DNA from: Pseudomonadota bacterium
Lineage (GTDB): Bacteria > Pseudomonadota > Gammaproteobacteria > Steroidobacterales > JBCBZW01
Reading direction: 5' to 3'
Assembly (NCBI GenBank): GCA_039815145.1
Contig: JBCBZW010000025.1
Span: forward strand, 1-54,228
Length of the DNA: 54,228 nt
Both the position numbers and the translations under genes were made by a program. Below are positions 26,963 to 35,424 of this stretch, one piece after another; the stretch's first letter is position 1, and every line of letters begins with the position of its first letter. The notes below the pieces were generated by a model. That model had not been told where the DNA came from, ran no database searches, and saw nothing but the letters and a program-made list of their open reading frames with translations.

Positions 26963-28129
26963 ATGACCCGTCGCAACTTATTGAACTTGATGGGCTTCGG
27001 TGCGCTCGCACTGGGCCTGATCACGGATTCGGCCGCGGCCCCTTGCCCGGCGGACTGGACGCCAGCCTTCCCCGTCGACCCCGTGCGCTACCCGTTCACG
27101 CACCAGTGCATCACCCTAGGCCAAGGCACGGTGCATTACTTCGACGAGCAGACGAACGCCGACCCCATCGCCACGGTGCTGATGCTCCACGGCAACCCCA
27201 CCTGGTCGTACTTGTACCGGGATATCGCCCAGGGCCTGCGCGATGCGGGCTACCGCGTGATCGCCCCGGACCTCTACGGCTTCGGACTCTCAGACAAGCC
27301 GTCGCTCGCGAACTTCGGTTACCGGCCACGGGATCACGCGAGCACCGTCGCCGCCTTCGTCGAAGCGCTCGACCTGCGAGACCTCATCCTTGTAGTGCAG
27401 GACTGGGGCGCACCCGTCGGCATCAGCGCGGCCGCCAACGCACCGGATCGCTACGGCGCATTCCTCATCATGAACACCTTCCTGCAACCGATGAGCTTCG
27501 CTAACCCCGGAGTTAACCACCTCGGGGTCGATTTCTCCACCGACAACATCGTTAACGAGGACGAATGGCGCACCACCGGCCGCATGCCGCGCGACGTCGG
27601 CATCAGCCTGGGGTCGCTCTACGGCGAGGTGGGCAGCGAAGACTTCATCGCTGTGCGCGATGCCTACTGGGGCCCCTTCCTGGACCCACAGACGGAACTT
27701 CCCCTGAGCCCCGACATCGTGGCGCCGACCAACATCTTTGCGCAGAACCTGCTCCTGAGCGCACCCCTGCTGGCGCGCAGCCGCGCGACGATGCGCACGC
27801 AATTCAGCGACCGTCCGCTGTACCTGCTGTGGGGGCACGACGATCGCATGTGGGGCGCCCTGCGTTGCGACGTGGATGTGGACCCCGCCTGCCCCGCGGA
27901 GAGCACCTGCCGCTTCCGCGACGGTGCTCGCTTCTGCATCGGCGCCGACGACGACTTCATCTACCCCCAGATCGACAACGTGCGCGAGGCGTGGGGTGGC
28001 GCGAACATCGTCGGCGAGACCATCAGTCGAGACGGTATCCACTTCGTGCAGGAAGTGGAGCAGGAGGCGATCATCGAGGCGGTGCAGGCCCTGCAGGCCG
28101 CGATGACTCAGAGGCGAACTGAGCCCTAG
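26963..28129 (+). CDS. Exported haloalkane-dehalogenase-like alpha/beta hydrolase with Cys-rich insertion
   Basis: 388 aa from ATG 26963, with AAGGAG 6 bp upstream. The N-terminus is a Tat-like signal (TRRNLLNLMGFGALALG, cut near AAA). The hydrolase fold shows the oxyanion motif HGNPTW (76-81), the nucleophile D147 in VVQDWGAP (Asp instead of Ser, followed by the halide-stabilising Trp, as in haloalkane dehalogenases), LLWGHDD and a late histidine in SRDGIHFVQE. An unusual insertion near residues 290-315 carries four cysteines (RCDVDVDPACP, then STCRFRDGARFC). Most family members are cytoplasmic and near 300 aa. The export and possible disulfides are odd features. The last 59 bp overlap the convergent hydrolase gene. 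Confidence 0.83.
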   Translation: MTRRNLLNLMGFGALALGLITDSAAAPCPADWTPAFPVDPVRYPFTHQCITLGQGTVHYFDEQTNADPIATVLMLHGNPTWSYLYRDIAQGLRDAGYRVIAPDLYGFGLSDKPSLANFGYRPRDHASTVAAFVEALDLRDLILVVQDWGAPVGISAAANAPDRYGAFLIMNTFLQPMSFANPGVNHLGVDFSTDNIVNEDEWRTTGRMPRDVGISLGSLYGEVGSEDFIAVRDAYWGPFLDPQTELPLSPDIVAPTNIFAQNLLLSAPLLARSRATMRTQFSDRPLYLLWGHDDRMWGALRCDVDVDPACPAESTCRFRDGARFCIGADDDFIYPQIDNVREAWGGANIVGETISRDGIHFVQEVEQEAIIEAVQALQAAMTQRRTEP

Positions 28130-29156
28130 CCCAAGCGGCCATGGTCGGCAGGTAGTCGGGCGGGTAGCCCAGAGAGAAGAGGTTGTGCCAGCGGGCCATC
28201 CCGTGACGGTAGCCTTCGAACACGTGTAGCTCGATGCGCTTTTCCTGCGCATCTCGCAGGTGGGTCAAGGTGCGCACGGCCAACCTCGTCGGCACGTTCT
28301 GATCATCACTAGCGAAAAAGACGAGCAGCGGCACGTCCAATCGCTCGAGGTAAGGGCTGGGGTCGTAGAAGATGTCGGCTGCGTAGCGCTCGAAGCGCGC
28401 TTGATCGTAGGCCGCGAGACGCATCCCGATCACCGCCAACCACTGGGCGTCCACTTCCTGCAGCCGACGGGAGAGTTGATCGCGCTGGGCGGGTAGCGGG
28501 GCTTTGGCGCGCGCGGCCTCGCGGTAGTAGTGCCAGATGTCCGAGCGTAGGGCGGCGATGGTGGCGAGGGTCGGCTCATCGTCCAGCCCCGCCGCGAGTA
28601 GCTCGTGGCGGATCTCCCACAAATTGGTGGTCATCCAGTTCGTCGGCGGCCCCGCGCGATTGATGATGAAGCGCAACGCGCCGTCGCGGGCCGCGATCTC
28701 CGGTGTGAACCAGCCACTCTCACTGGAACCGAACACGGCGACGCGCGAATCATCCACATCGTCCAGGGTGCGCACGAAGCGCAGCGCCGCGAGAGCATCT
28801 TCGATGAAGTCTGCGTAGGTCGCCTCGGCGAGTTCACCGCCGGAACGCCCGGAGCCTCGCTTGTCGTAGGCCAACACCGCCACACCCTCACGCAGGAGGG
28901 CGTTGGCGTGGGCGGTGACGAAGGGCGGCAGGCCAGCGGCGGCGCCAGACCCGTGCAGCAGGATGATCACCGGGTAAGGGCCTTCCCCACTCGCCCTCGG
29001 CACCAATAGCGAACCCGCGAGCACCACGCCGTCCGCGCTCGCAAACTCGCCCTCTCGCACCTCTCCGTGAAGACGCAGATGCTGGCTCCAGGTGAATACC
29101 CCGACGCAGAGCGAAAAAGCTAGTAGAGGTGTTAGGAGAAGCAATAGCTTGCGCAT
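28071..29156 (-). CDS. Secreted or membrane-anchored alpha/beta hydrolase (S9/BAAT-like)
   Basis: 361 aa. An N-terminal hydrophobic signal (LLLLLTPLLAFSLCVGVFTW) is present. The oxyanion strand is VIILLHGSGAAAG, the nucleophile elbow GSSESG lies in VAVFGSSESGWFTPE, an acidic region is FFASDDQNVP, and the catalytic His is probably in FEGYRHGMARWH. It belongs to the dipeptidyl-peptidase/acyl-thioester-hydrolase-like group; no substrate can be assigned. It follows the membrane AraC regulator on the same strand by 63 bp, so that regulator may control it. The C-terminal coding end overlaps the convergent dehalogenase-like gene by 59 bp, more than is usual for convergent bacterial genes. Confidence 0.83.
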   Translation of the reverse strand: MRKLLLLLTPLLAFSLCVGVFTWSQHLRLHGEVREGEFASADGVVLAGSLLVPRASGEGPYPVIILLHGSGAAAGLPPFVTAHANALLREGVAVLAYDKRGSGRSGGELAEATYADFIEDALAALRFVRTLDDVDDSRVAVFGSSESGWFTPEIAARDGALRFIINRAGPPTNWMTTNLWEIRHELLAAGLDDEPTLATIAALRSDIWHYYREAARAKAPLPAQRDQLSRRLQEVDAQWLAVIGMRLAAYDQARFERYAADIFYDPSPYLERLDVPLLVFFASDDQNVPTRLAVRTLTHLRDAQEKRIELHVFEGYRHGMARWHNLFSLGYPPDYLPTMAAWARAQFASESSRPAGPAPPR

Positions 29157-29219
29157 GGGAGACTCCAGGGTGACGGGTAACTCCCCTAACGCTGCGCACT
29201 GCCCGCAGGTGAAGTCGTC

Positions 29220-30323
29220 TCAGGTGGCGGACTGAGACGTCTCGTTCGAGGCGGTGAGTAGCGACTTTCGATAGGCGGCGGGGCTGGTGCCATACGCCGC
29301 GGCGAAGGCGCGGTAGAAGGTCGCCTTGCTCGGGAACCCTGCGTCCAGGGCGAGTTCGAGCGCAGTGCGTTGGGTGTTCGCGGGATCCTGCGCCAGCGCG
29401 CAGAAACTCGCCAGGCGCTGGGCAGTGATGTACTCGCCAACCTCCATCTGATGCTCACTATCGATCGCACGGCGAATCGTATCCGGGGCGAGCCCGGTCT
29501 GCTCGGAGAAGGCCTGCAGCGTGAACTCGGGATCCAGATGGGGTTGGCGCTCGGCCAACAGCGCGACGACCTGCCTCGTCTCCTTGGCGTTGGCGGACGC
29601 TGGCGGCGAGCTCGGCGGCGGGCGGTTCAACGCATCCGGATGGCTCAACACGTAGTAGCCGAAGAAGAAGATCACCCCGACGCTCACCAGTGCGCCCAGG
29701 GTATCCGCATCCCCCAAGGGGGCGTAGCCGATCACCTGCGCGAGCAGTGCGGCGTAGCTCAAGAACACGGCGAACAACACCGCTCCCAGCCAACTCAGCA
29801 GGTGGCGCAGGCGGGGACGCTCGCGGCGTTTGCTGCTTCGCAGACGCCCAAGCAGCAAGCACACGCTTATCGCGCCGTAGGTCGCGAAGCTAAGCGACTT
29901 GAGCAACACGAGGGCGACGACTGCAGTGCCCAACTGCGGGTGCGCGATGCCGATTGAGTGCTCCCCCGCACGCCCAAGGAGAACCGCCACGGCCAACGCA
30001 GCGCACGCGAGGGGAACGAAGTGCAGGGCGACGTGCCTCGGGCGTCCACTCCCCACCGGCGCGATCGCGGCGCGAACAAACTGGTACAAGGCAGGCGGCA
30101 GGGCGAACTCCAACACCAACCCGAGCGGCCAGTCGCGGCCGGCTTCGGAGATGTCCAGCAACTCGCCGAACAGCATCGCCCCCAGGAAGCCATTGAGCAC
30201 GGCCAACCACCGCGCAGCCTCGCCGTTGCGCGTGCGCAGGGTGAGCAGGGCGACCGTGAGGAAAGCGGCCTGAGCGACGCCTGCAGCGAGCGCCCAAGCG
30301 AGTACGTCAGTGGAGAGACTCAT
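29220..30323 (-). CDS. Membrane-bound AraC-family transcriptional regulator
   Basis: 367 aa from ATG 30323 (a frame from 30371 lacks a ribosome site). The first 230 residues hold about seven transmembrane helices, from LAWALAAGVAQAAFLTVALL to LGALVSVGVIFFFGYYVL. A linker and a C-terminal AraC DNA-binding domain follow: FSEQTGLAPDTIRRAID is the first helix-turn-helix, and ALELALDAGFPSKATFYRAF, then YGTSPAAYRKS, is the second. Such regulators sense a membrane or extracellular signal and act on DNA at the membrane. The hydrolase gene 63 bp downstream on the same strand is the simplest target. A divergent target is not available, since the next upstream gene is also on this strand. Confidence 0.87.
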   Translation of the reverse strand: MSLSTDVLAWALAAGVAQAAFLTVALLTLRTRNGEAARWLAVLNGFLGAMLFGELLDISEAGRDWPLGLVLEFALPPALYQFVRAAIAPVGSGRPRHVALHFVPLACAALAVAVLLGRAGEHSIGIAHPQLGTAVVALVLLKSLSFATYGAISVCLLLGRLRSSKRRERPRLRHLLSWLGAVLFAVFLSYAALLAQVIGYAPLGDADTLGALVSVGVIFFFGYYVLSHPDALNRPPPSSPPASANAKETRQVVALLAERQPHLDPEFTLQAFSEQTGLAPDTIRRAIDSEHQMEVGEYITAQRLASFCALAQDPANTQRTALELALDAGFPSKATFYRAFAAAYGTSPAAYRKSLLTASNETSQSAT

Positions 30324-30418
30324 CGTGCACGGCCGATCCTCGAGGATCGCCCAGCGTACCTGTCGGCACACTACCTCGGCGTCTCAGGAACGGCCCTGAG
30401 ACGTTCCAAGCGTCTGTC

Positions 30419-30931
30419 CTAGTGGGCATCCAGGGGATGAAAGCGTACGAGCTGCCCCCCGTCACCCCTCGGCGGCACACTGCCCGAGAGCACGCGAGCG
30501 AAGTAGCGCTCCTCACAGTGCAGGCGGTCGCCGCTTACCTGACGAAGGGAGAGCTCGAACGCGAGGTGGGGAAAGTCTGGCGAGAGCGCCAGGTGAGACA
30601 CCCATCTGCCTGTTGCGGCCGCCTCCAGCCGCATGCTGCTGGAGAGCGCGGGTGCGCGATGCGTAGGCATCTGATCCGGGGTGGAGAACGTGACGGGCAC
30701 CCCGTAGTGCAGGCGTAGCTCGGCGCGGTGGGGGCCCTCGATGCCGTCGATTTCGATCGCCAGCTGCAAGCGATCTTCTTCGAGGCGAACGTAGTGGACG
30801 TCCGCCTCGAAGCTCTCGCCGGGAAACCCCGACATGCTGAACTCGCAGGTCTCATCCGCACGGGTGGAACCTGCACAGAGAGCAACGAGCCAGGCCAGGA
30901 CAACTGGCGCGCGCAACGCTGGAAATCGCAC
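30419..30931 (-). CDS. Secreted protein of unknown function
   Basis: 170 aa from GTG 30931. This start is chosen because GAGAGGAG sits upstream at suitable distance and the protein then begins with a proper signal peptide (FPALRAPVVLAWLVALCAGS, cut near TRA). A longer reading from 30982 gives no sensible leader. The mature part is beta-rich, with two cysteines (DETCEFSM and RLHCEERY) that could form a disulfide. No family is recognised. It lies 95 bp upstream of the AraC regulator on the same strand and may be in one transcription unit with it. Confidence 0.6.
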   Translation of the reverse strand: MRFPALRAPVVLAWLVALCAGSTRADETCEFSMSGFPGESFEADVHYVRLEEDRLQLAIEIDGIEGPHRAELRLHYGVPVTFSTPDQMPTHRAPALSSSMRLEAAATGRWVSHLALSPDFPHLAFELSLRQVSGDRLHCEERYFARVLSGSVPPRGDGGQLVRFHPLDAH

Positions 30932-31009
30932 GTCGCGTGCTCCTCTCCCTGAGACGACGTGATCCCGGAGCACGGCGACCATCGCCGTGCCCCGATCGGA
31001 ACGGCTGCC

Positions 31010-31687
31010 TTAGCCCTTGGCCACGTAGGCGCTACACCAGCCCGTCGACTTCACGAGGTTACCCGCGAAGATCGGGCACGCGCCCCACGCTGCGCTGCCG
31101 CCCTGGAAGAGCTGGCAGTTGGCGCACGCCTGGCCCGCGGCGTAGCGCGGCTGGGCACCGCTGTCCACGGCGGTGGCGTCGTGCTTGTAGCCGAGGCTCG
31201 TGGCCTGGGCGCTGTTTTCGTCGAGCTTGTTGCCATCGACCATCTCGCCGACGGCGCCGGCGGCGTCTTCGACGCGCTGCTCAGCGGCGTCCATCGCATC
31301 GCCGACGGCCTGCTCAGCCTTGTCCATGACCGATTGCGCCTCATCGGCCACCGAGTCGGCCATGTCCGCCGCAGCGTTCGCTGCATCGTCCGCCATGTCC
31401 GCGGCGGTGTTCGCTGCATCGTCCGCCATGTCGGCTGCCGCGTCGATCGCATCGCTGGCACCCTGCTCTACCGCTGAGGCCGCATCGCTCGCCATCTCGG
31501 CGGCGTCGTTAGCGGTCTTCTCGATCGCCTCGGCCGCGTCCGCCGCGACTTCGCTGGCCGTGCTGCCGCCACCGGAGTCACTTCCCCCGCCGCAACCGAC
31601 GAGGCCCAGGACCGGTAGCGCCGCTGCGCTGGTACCAAGCAGCTTGATGACTTCTCTACGATCCTGCTTCGCGTCTCGCTCGCTCAT
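31010..31687 (-). CDS. High-potential iron-sulfur protein with long Ala/Asp-rich helical spacer, lipoprotein
   Basis: 225 aa from ATG 31687 with GGGAGAG upstream. The C-terminal 50 residues are a HiPIP domain with four cluster ligands spaced C-x2-C-x12-C-x13-C (CANC, WGAC, TGWC), followed by SAYVAKG as in known HiPIPs. The N-terminus combines a twin-arginine signal (DRREVIKLLG) with a lipobox (LGLVGC). Between them lie some 110 residues, very rich in Ala and Asp, with 11-residue repeats of the form AADMADDAANT. Ordinary HiPIPs lack such a spacer. I infer a membrane-tethered periplasmic electron carrier held away from the membrane by an amphipathic helix. Confidence 0.88.
   Translation of the reverse strand: MSERDAKQDRREVIKLLGTSAAALPVLGLVGCGGGSDSGGGSTASEVAADAAEAIEKTANDAAEMASDAASAVEQGASDAIDAAADMADDAANTAADMADDAANAAADMADSVADEAQSVMDKAEQAVGDAMDAAEQRVEDAAGAVGEMVDGNKLDENSAQATSLGYKHDATAVDSGAQPRYAAGQACANCQLFQGGSAAWGACPIFAGNLVKSTGWCSAYVAKG
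31359..31457 (-). repeat. 33-bp tandem repeat inside the HiPIP gene
   Basis: Three units of 33 bp begin at 31359, 31392 and 31425, each starting gccatgtc on the plus strand. They encode the 11-residue repeat AADMADDAANx. The third unit is diverged. The repeat unit length fits an 11-residue helical periodicity seen in LEA and apolipoprotein-like amphipathic helices. Such repeats can vary in number between strains. Confidence 0.7.
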
Positions 31688-31858
31688 ATGACTCTCCCAG
31701 GGTGGCGATGTGTTGATCCGACAAACATAACGGAGACCGTGCATAGTGCCGCAAGGCGTAGGAAAGCAGTAGCGTCGCTATTTTTCTTTGCGATTCACCC
31801 AACCTCGAGTACGCGACAACCATGCCACCTACAGCGCCAGTCACGTAGACTTCTGGAT

Positions 31859-32083
31859 GTGATTAAGATCGATTCGCAACTACTGTCCGAGGATGCCCTG
31901 GTGGGCGTGATCGATGACTTCATCCTGCGCGAGGGCACGGACTACGGCCAGCACGAGCTAACGCTCGAGGCCAAGCGCGAGCAGGTGCGCGCCCAGCTGG
32001 ACGCGGGCAGCGCCGAGATCTGGTTCGACCCCGACTCGGAAACGGTCACCCTGCGCCGTGCGGACGATCCCCCGCCCACCTAG
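31859..32083 (+). CDS. YheU family protein
   Basis: 74 aa from GTG 31859. The sequence matches the small YheU family of gammaproteobacteria: IDSQLLSEDALVGVIDDFIL, then REGTDYGQHELTLEAKREQV and an acidic C-terminus. The motif REGTDYG-HE-TLE-K is what I recognise from the E. coli protein. Function is unknown. An ATG start is not available near this position, and the GTG puts the family-conserved I-x-IDSQ opening at the N-terminus. It is divergent from the HiPIP gene, with 171 bp between the starts. Confidence 0.8.
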   Translation: MIKIDSQLLSEDALVGVIDDFILREGTDYGQHELTLEAKREQVRAQLDAGSAEIWFDPDSETVTLRRADDPPPT

Positions 32084-32126
32084 TAGTCCCCTTGGCAGCG
32101 CCCTAGGGCGCGCAGGCCAGCTCGCG

Positions 32127-32573
32127 CTAGGGCACCTGGGTGAAGTGACCGTGAATGCACAGCCACTTGCCCGCCTCGCGGACGAAGATGCGAGTGGACT
32201 TGCCGCGACTGGTGAAGCGCTCGTCGCCGATCATGCCCGAGTCGGTCCAGTAGTAGGTGAGCCAGGCGGTATCTCCGCGCACGGTCACCTCAGGTTGGTG
32301 CATCTGCGTATGCACCCCGGTTGCACGCGAGGTCCAGTCCTCCATCGCGCGCAGTTCGAGCGCCTTGCCCTTGGCGAGGTAGACGTCGCCCTCGCCGAAT
32401 AGCGTGTAGTCCGGATGCACGTGCTGCGCGTAGGCCTCGACGTCGCCGCGCTCGAGGGCCGCCCACATGGCCACCAGGGTGGCCTTGATGTCCTCGGCGT
32501 CGTCCGCCTGGGCCGGCAGCATCCATGTCACACCCACCAGTAGCGCGCAGCCTAGCCTCACCCACCTCGTCAT
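32127..32573 (-). CDS. Secreted NTF2-like (SnoaL/DUF4440-type) protein
   Basis: 148 aa from ATG 32573, with GGGAG 6 bp upstream (ATG 32579 is a near alternative). A signal peptide (LGCALLVGVTWMLPAQA) precedes a single cone-shaped NTF2-like domain: IKATLVAMWAALERGDVEAY, HPDYTLFGEGD, TYYWTDSG and KWLCIHGHFTQ. These domains serve as small-molecule-binding or isomerase-like folds; many secreted members have no known ligand. It is divergent from the polysaccharide deacetylase. An extended frame to 32675 adds an arginine-rich stretch and was rejected. Confidence 0.78.
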   Translation of the reverse strand: MTRWVRLGCALLVGVTWMLPAQADDAEDIKATLVAMWAALERGDVEAYAQHVHPDYTLFGEGDVYLAKGKALELRAMEDWTSRATGVHTQMHQPEVTVRGDTAWLTYYWTDSGMIGDERFTSRGKSTRIFVREAGKWLCIHGHFTQVP

Positions 32574-32731
32574 CCTCATCTCCCTGTCGTCGACCAGTCG
32601 CTCAGCGCCCCAACGCCTTCGAGCGCACGTGCGAGACCATAGTACTCCGCCCGGCAGCAACGGCGCTGGCAACATCGCCCGCGCGTGCTAGCGTCGCACC
32701 CTAATCGGCCCACCACCTCCCGGGAGTGTCC

Positions 32732-33673
32732 ATGACCCTTCGCCGCACCCTTCCCCTGCTCGCCCTGTGCCTTGCCCTCTCGGGCCCGAGCTACGCAAGC
32801 AAGCGCATCGCCCTCACCTTCGACGACGCCCCGCGCGCGGACGGTCTCGTGTACTCGGGCGAAGAGCGCGCCGGCGCCCTAATCGATGCATTGGCCAGCG
32901 TGGACGCGGGCCCCGTCGCCTTCTTCGCCACCACCCAGGGCATCGAGCGCGAGCGCGATGGCCGCGAGCGCCTCGAGCGCTACGCCGCCGCCGGCCACCT
33001 GATCGCCAACCACACCCACTCCCACCCGTGGGCCCACCGCACCGAGGTGGCGGCGTACCTGGCCGACGTCGACCAGGCGCAGACCTACCTGAAGGAGATG
33101 CCCAACTACCGGCCCTGGTTCCGGTTCCCCTTCTTGGACGAGGGGCGCGAACCTGCTCGGATCCAGGCGATCGCCGACGGATTGCAGGAACGGGAGTTGG
33201 TGAACGGCTACGTCACCGTGGACAACTACGATTGGTACCTCGACCAGGCCCTGCAGGACGCCCTCGCCGAAGGTCGTCCGGTGAACTATGAGGCCCTCGG
33301 CCGCCTGTACGTGCGCATGCTCACCTACACCGCCGAGTACTACGACAGCATCGCCGCGCAGATGCTGGGCGAATCGCCAGTGCACGTGCTGCTCCTGCAC
33401 GAGAACGACCTGGCGGCGATGTTCGCCGACGACCTCGTGCGCGCCCTACGCGATGACGGTTGGACGATCGTGAGTCCCGACGCGGCCTACGACGCCCCGC
33501 TACCTACACCGAAGACTCGCCACACGAGCCAAGGTCGCGTCTTCGCCCTGGCCGCCGACGCCGGACGCTCTCGCAACACCATGTGGACCTGGGCGATCGA
33601 TGAGGGAATGCTGGATGTGATGCTCGCGCGCAGCGGTGCACTCCCGCCCGCGCCATCAACGTCTGAGCGATAG
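32732..33673 (+). CDS. Exported polysaccharide deacetylase (NodB-like, CE4)
   Basis: 313 aa from ATG 32732, with GGGAG 5 bp upstream. A signal peptide (TLPLLALCLALSGPSYA) is followed by the NodB motif 1, RIALTFDDAP, whose two Asp residues would provide base and metal ligand, and motif 2, NHTHSHPWAH, whose histidines bind the metal. Later blocks are YRPWFRFPFLDEG and HVLLLHENDLAA. The family removes N- or O-acetyl groups from chitin-like, peptidoglycan or exopolysaccharide chains in the envelope. No polysaccharide biosynthesis genes are adjacent. A hairpin at 33724-33743 may end its transcript. Confidence 0.88.
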   Translation: MTLRRTLPLLALCLALSGPSYASKRIALTFDDAPRADGLVYSGEERAGALIDALASVDAGPVAFFATTQGIERERDGRERLERYAAAGHLIANHTHSHPWAHRTEVAAYLADVDQAQTYLKEMPNYRPWFRFPFLDEGREPARIQAIADGLQERELVNGYVTVDNYDWYLDQALQDALAEGRPVNYEALGRLYVRMLTYTAEYYDSIAAQMLGESPVHVLLLHENDLAAMFADDLVRALRDDGWTIVSPDAAYDAPLPTPKTRHTSQGRVFALAADAGRSRNTMWTWAIDEGMLDVMLARSGALPPAPSTSER

Positions 33674-33723
33674 CGCAGGCACGTCTCTCGCTGGTAGAGC
33701 AAACCTGGCCTACCGGTTCCGCT

Positions 33724-33743
33724 GAGCGAGCACGCGCTCGCTC
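33724..33743 (+). terminator. Perfect 8-bp hairpin after the deacetylase gene
   Basis: GAGCGAGC-ACGC-GCTCGCTC forms a perfect 8-bp GC-rich stem with a 4-nt loop, 50 bp after the stop codon. There is no T-tract after it, so it is at best a weak or factor-assisted terminator, or a processing/stability hairpin. Confidence 0.4.
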
Positions 33744-33888
33744 GTCGGCCTGCGGAGTCAGGTCTCGCCCCTCGGCCCCCTCCCGTATCGTAGGGAAAAA
33801 GCAGAACGACCGGGAGACGACCCGCCGGAGCTCGCGAGCGCATCCGCACACACCTCGCTGCACCCTGGCGCACACACGAGGTAATGGC

Positions 33889-35412
33889 ATGACGATGAAC
33901 TCACCACCGCCCCGCTTGGGGCTCACCATCGCCACCGTTGCGGGCGCTCAGCTTCTGCTGGCCTCGGCGGTCGGCCTAGCCGACACCCAGCCCACCCTGG
34001 CCGGCGCCGAGGCCAGCGAGCGCTTCACGCGGATCCGGCCCCTCGCCTACGAACGGGCCCTACGCAACCCGCTCAAAGGCTTCACCAACAACGGCGGCAG
34101 CGACAACGAGTGGGCCACCCTCACCCATCACTACTTCAAGTGGAACGAGCTGGAGAACGACGTCTCGGACGGCCTAGACAAAATCCTCGAGGTGTCCGAT
34201 CGGGTCTTCGGCGACGTCGAGGCGCGCAACATCAAGGTGATCCCGCGCGTCTATCTGCACTGGGATGCGGATCATGAGAAGTACTGGCCCGACGACATGG
34301 TCACTGACGACTACGAGAGCCCCCAGTTTCGGGAGCGAGTGACAAGACTGGTCGATCGCCTCGGCCAGGCCTGGAACACCGATCCTCGGGTGGCCTTCGT
34401 CGAACTGGGCATCTTCGGCAAATGGGGCGAGCATCACTCGCCGGATCCCACCCTCGCGATGCAGGCTCTCGTGGGGCAGGCGTTCCGCGATGCCTTCCCG
34501 GATAAGCACGTGTCCGTGCGTCACGTATGGGAGGACTTCTCGGGTTTCTCCTTCGGCGAGTATTGGGACTCGTGGGCCCATCAGCAGCAGATGTGGGGCC
34601 ACGGCAGTGGCGTCGCCGAGGTCAATCGGACCGACGATCGCTACCTAAGCACCTACATCGGTGGTGAGGTGGCCTACAACTGGGGCAGCTCCCACATCCA
34701 ACCGGGCGATTCACCCACCGACAGCGTGTCGGATCCCGTGCACCGGGACTTCGTGGAGAATTCCATCCGTTGGCTGCACTGCAGCCAGCTGCGCTGGATC
34801 TCCGCCTACGACGAAGACGATCCGGTGGCGCGCGCCGGCGCCGAAGTGCTGCAGCGAGCGATGGGCTATCGCTTCGTGCTGCACCAGGTCATCGCCTCGA
34901 AGCGGGTGCGCGGCGGCGTGTTGCGCTTCGCCGCTTGGGTGAGCAACGAGGGATCCGCGCCCTTCTACTACGACTGGCCCGTCGAACTGGCCCTGCACGA
35001 CCCGAGCAGCCGGGAGGTCGTGTGGTCGACCACGCTGGACGGCGTGGACATCCGCGAATGGCACCCGGGCCAGGACTGGACCGAACCCGCCTGGGTGGCG
35101 AGCGACGAATGGCCCGATTGGGTCGTGGCCGACGGCTGGTCGCCGATGCCGCTGGCCTGGGGCACACCGCCGCGGGTCAACCGCATTCGCGCAGACGTCG
35201 CCGTGGACGCGCCCGCCGGGGAGTACGTGTTGAGCATCGCGGTCCTCGACCCGGCCAGTGGCCAGCCGAGCTTGCGCTTCGCCACAGCCAACTACTGGAC
35301 CGGTGGCCGCCACCCCCTGGGGCTGGTGGCCATCGACGTCGATGGCGGCGGTCAGCTGCCGCCGGACACGGTGTTCGACGACCCCATGGCGGACGACACG
35401 GTCCACTACTAG
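33889..35412 (+). CDS. Exported DUF4832/DUF4874-type protein (glycosidase-like fold)
   Basis: 507 aa. A signal peptide lies at the N-terminus (LTIATVAGAQLLLASAVGLA). The mature protein has the family opening ERALRNPLKGFTNNGG, then a likely TIM barrel with KVIPRVYLHWD, AFVELGIFGKWGEHH and RYLSTYIGGEVAYNWG, and a C-terminal beta-sandwich resembling DUF4832 (LRFAAWVSNEGSAPFYYDWP, then GEYVLSIAVLDPA). Relatives are secreted and are presumed to act on carbohydrates, without proof known to me. The acidic residues in ELGIFGKWGE could be catalytic. A strong hairpin follows at 35425-35458. ATG 33895 is an alternative start two codons later. Confidence 0.75.
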   Translation: MTMNSPPPRLGLTIATVAGAQLLLASAVGLADTQPTLAGAEASERFTRIRPLAYERALRNPLKGFTNNGGSDNEWATLTHHYFKWNELENDVSDGLDKILEVSDRVFGDVEARNIKVIPRVYLHWDADHEKYWPDDMVTDDYESPQFRERVTRLVDRLGQAWNTDPRVAFVELGIFGKWGEHHSPDPTLAMQALVGQAFRDAFPDKHVSVRHVWEDFSGFSFGEYWDSWAHQQQMWGHGSGVAEVNRTDDRYLSTYIGGEVAYNWGSSHIQPGDSPTDSVSDPVHRDFVENSIRWLHCSQLRWISAYDEDDPVARAGAEVLQRAMGYRFVLHQVIASKRVRGGVLRFAAWVSNEGSAPFYYDWPVELALHDPSSREVVWSTTLDGVDIREWHPGQDWTEPAWVASDEWPDWVVADGWSPMPLAWGTPPRVNRIRADVAVDAPAGEYVLSIAVLDPASGQPSLRFATANYWTGGRHPLGLVAIDVDGGGQLPPDTVFDDPMADDTVHY

Positions 35413-35424
35413 CCCGGGAGCCGA

